From contig JALEZJ010000115.1 in NCBI GenBank assembly GCA_022772985.1, forward strand, positions 1-43,096: a stretch of 43,096 bases of DNA, in the 5' to 3' direction. This DNA comes from Erysipelotrichaceae bacterium (GTDB taxonomy: Bacteria > Bacillota_I > Bacilli_A > RF39 > UBA660). A program made the translations under genes and the position numbers. A model generated the notes under the pieces. The model worked only from the letters and a program-made list of their open reading frames with translations, was not told the DNA's origin and did no database searches. This document shows, one piece after another, positions 41,253-43,096 of the stretch. Numbering within the stretch: position 1 is the first letter of the stretch; the number at the start of each line of letters is the position of its first letter.

Positions 41253-42794
41253 ATGAATAAAAAGAAGTTTTATATTAGTACTGCAATTGCGTATACAAGT
41301 TCAAAACCACATATAGGAAATACTTATGAGGTGGTGCTTGCTGATGTAATTGCTAGGTATAAGAGATTAAGTGGTTATGATGTTTATTTTCAGACTGGTA
41401 CAGATGAGCATGGTGAGAAAATTGAAATTAAGGCTAGAGAAGCTGGTGTTAGTCCACAGGAATATGTGGATAGTATTGCTAGTGAAATCAAAAGAATATG
41501 GGATATTATGAATACTAGTTATGATCGATTTGTTCGTACGACAGATAAAATCCATGAGGAAAAAGTTCAGAAAATTTTTAAGAAATTTTATGATCAGGGA
41601 GATATATATAAGGGAGAATATCAGGGATTATATTGTACTCCTTGTGAATCTTTTTGGACGGAGAGTCAACTAGTTGATGGAAAATGTCCTGATTGTGGTA
41701 GAGATGTTCATAATGCGAAGGAAGAAGCTTATTTCTTTCGTATGAGTAAATATTCTAAGTGGTTAGAGGAGTATATTGAGAGTCATCCACATTTTATAGA
41801 GCCTGAATCTAGGAAAAATGAAATTATGAATAATTTTATTAAACCTGGACTTCAAGATTTGTGTGTATCTAGAACGAGTTTTAAGTGGGGAATACCGGTT
41901 ACATTTGATGATCAGCATGTTGTTTATGTATGGATAGATGCGTTATCAAATTATATTACTTTTTTAGGGTATGATGTAGATGGTAATTTTAGTGAGGAGT
42001 TTAAGAAATATTGGCCAGCAAATATTCATTTAATTGGGAAAGATATTTTGAGATTTCATACTATCTATTGGCCTATTATGTTACATGCTTTAGGGTTAGA
42101 GTTACCTCGTCAGATATTTGGTCATCCTTGGTTATTATTTGGGGATGATAAAATGAGTAAGAGCAAAGGAAATATTGTTTATGCTGATGATTTAGTAAAG
42201 GTGTATGGTGTAGATGCAATTCGTTATTATTTAATTCATGAGATGCCTTTTGCTAGTGATGGAACATTTACGAATGAATTATTAGTAGAGAGTATTAATA
42301 GTAATTTAGCTAATGTACTGGGAAATTTAGTTAATCGAACGATTGGTATGATTTATAAATATTTTGATGGTGTAGTGGAGGATAAAAATACTTCAGATGA
42401 ACTTGATTTAGAGTTAAAGAATTTAGTATTATCTACTAAAAGTGTTGTTGATGAAAAGATGGATAGTCTTAGAATTGCTGATAGTTTAGATGCTATTTTT
42501 GAAATTTTTAGAAGATGTAATAAATATATTGATGAGACAATGCCTTGGGTACTTGTAAAAGATGAGAGTAAGAAAGATAGGTTAGCTACTGTTTTATATA
42601 ACTTGGTGGAGTCTATTAGATATGGTACTGTACTGTTACAAGCATTTATGCCTGATACTGCAGAAAAAATATTTAAACAGCTAAATACTGATAAGACTAC
42701 GTTTGATACTTTAGATAAATTTGGATATTATGAAAGTGGTACAAAGGTAGGTAAAGCAGAGGTATTGTTTATGAGAATTGATACTAATAAATAA
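41253..42794 (+). CDS. metG: Methionyl-tRNA synthetase
   Basis: Class I aminoacyl-tRNA synthetase charging initiator and elongator tRNA-Met. HIGN (HIGH signature) is at residues 20-23, and DKMSKSKGN (KMSKS) near 298-304. A CP-domain zinc pair occurs as CTPCESFWTE and CPDCGRD. The helical anticodon-binding part follows to the end. The 513-aa length indicates the short form without the C-terminal dimerisation (EMAP-like) domain. ATG 41253 follows AAGGAGATTG; the track start lies before the ribosome binding spacer. In B. subtilis metS is also in this origin-side cluster. Confidence 0.97.
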   Translation: MNKKKFYISTAIAYTSSKPHIGNTYEVVLADVIARYKRLSGYDVYFQTGTDEHGEKIEIKAREAGVSPQEYVDSIASEIKRIWDIMNTSYDRFVRTTDKIHEEKVQKIFKKFYDQGDIYKGEYQGLYCTPCESFWTESQLVDGKCPDCGRDVHNAKEEAYFFRMSKYSKWLEEYIESHPHFIEPESRKNEIMNNFIKPGLQDLCVSRTSFKWGIPVTFDDQHVVYVWIDALSNYITFLGYDVDGNFSEEFKKYWPANIHLIGKDILRFHTIYWPIMLHALGLELPRQIFGHPWLLFGDDKMSKSKGNIVYADDLVKVYGVDAIRYYLIHEMPFASDGTFTNELLVESINSNLANVLGNLVNRTIGMIYKYFDGVVEDKNTSDELDLELKNLVLSTKSVVDEKMDSLRIADSLDAIFEIFRRCNKYIDETMPWVLVKDESKKDRLATVLYNLVESIRYGTVLLQAFMPDTAEKIFKQLNTDKTTFDTLDKFGYYESGTKVGKAEVLFMRIDTNK

Positions 42795-42820
42795 TCAAGA
42801 AAATACTGATTAAAAACATT

Positions 42821-42855
42821 AATTCCTGTTTCTTGGATAGAGAAACGGGATTTTT
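42821..42855 (+). terminator. Terminator after metG
   Basis: TCCTGTTTCT and AGAAACGGGA pair over 10 bp (one G-T pair) around a 6-base loop, followed by TTTTT. Confidence 0.85.
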
Positions 42856-43096
42856 AACTTAATTAGTATTTTTATTAGACATAATTATTTAATGCTCAAA
42901 TGCAAAGTTAAACTGAAATTGTGATCAATCCTTATAAAATATGGAGTTGTGCAAGAGTAAATTTAACTTTTTTGTATGATTTTTGAAATTTTGTGGTACA
43001 ATATAACTAAATTTAGTTATTTTGTTGCACGCCAAAGAGGTTTTGCTCAAAATCGTGCAAAACTAAATTGAAATGTTTGTTAGATATCTTACTTGT
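42856..43096 (+). promoter_or_regulatory. Promoter and structured leader of the next gene, cut by the window edge
   Basis: No ORF. AAGTTAAA (42906) and TTTAACTT (42964) can pair at long range. TGGTACAAT near 42995 is an extended -10. After it come a 16-bp palindrome TAACTAAATTTAGTTA (43006-43021), and a hairpin TTGCACG...CGTGCAA (43024-43061) whose inside holds TTTTG-CT-CAAAA. These suggest a folded 5' leader or the end of a mobile element. No start codon with ribosome binding site appears before the edge. Confidence 0.4.

Noticed and set aside
2226-41555. Minus-strand and out-of-frame ORFs of 60-105 aa in the ORF track
   Set aside because: They lie inside well-identified genes on the other strand or frame, lack ribosome binding sites, and are rich in Ile/Asn/Ser as expected from antisense reading of AT-rich genes.
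1-43096. Mycoplasma-type code (TGA as Trp)
   Set aside because: Genes including ybaB, rsmI and ricT end at TGA at the expected family length, and Trp positions use TGG.

Overview
The window is an AT-rich (by eye below 30% G+C), densely coding stretch of a chromosome from a low-GC Bacillota, most likely class Bacilli. Genes such as rsmI and ybaB stop at TGA, so the standard code (table 11) applies and Mycoplasma-type code 4 does not. Nearly all genes lie on the + strand and the coding strand is visibly richer in G than C, as expected for a leading strand replicated left to right. The order dnaX-ybaB-recR-bofA-holB-ricT-trmN6-rsmI-pth-mfd, with spoVT and metG further on, is a compacted and partly shuffled version of the origin-proximal region of Bacillus subtilis. 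A BofA-like protein, RicT and SpoVT suggest a spore-forming ancestry; the lineage may be one of the uncultured gut Bacilli, but that is inference.

Left edge (1-2100): the 3' end of an IS200/IS605 tnpA with its end hairpin, then about 1.6 kb without genes. This gap holds four perfect parS sites (TGTTTCACGTGAAACA), each followed in the same orientation by a DnaA-box-like TTTCCACA, plus a 20-nt A/T-tract direct repeat. It looks like an origin/centromere region. The 4.5S (SRP) RNA gene with its own promoter follows, directly upstream of dnaX as in B. subtilis.

2100-12250 is a housekeeping block for DNA replication and repair (dnaX, ybaB, recR, holB, mfd), translation quality (trmN6, rsmI, pth) and sporulation or RNA processing (bofA, ricT). 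12300-21260 carries lemA with a DUF2207 membrane protein, a YgjV-like protein on the minus strand, a HAD phosphatase, and sbcD and sbcC separated by an unrecognised gene with an HEINH gluzincin-like motif.

21500-33850 is mixed metabolic and accessory content: a membrane-anchored C39-like cysteine peptidase with a VirB2/TrbC-like N-terminus, an iron-type alcohol dehydrogenase, an unknown 105-aa protein cotranscribed with metK behind an inverted DnaA-box pair, a coiled-coil protein, an FAD oxidoreductase with a Rieske domain, a transglutaminase-like protein, a minus-strand cupin, an alpha/beta hydrolase followed by a Fic protein with a small overlapping partner, a zinc alcohol dehydrogenase, and Hsp20 behind a possible operator.

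33850-34740 is a decayed group II intron with remnants of its reverse transcriptase. The rest carries a small unknown ORF, a CorA-type transporter, a TSCPD protein, a GNAT acetyltransferase, spoVT, a large minus-strand YfhO-type membrane protein, dut and metG, ending in a promoter and a structured leader cut by the window edge. No tRNA, rRNA, CRISPR or prophage was recognised.
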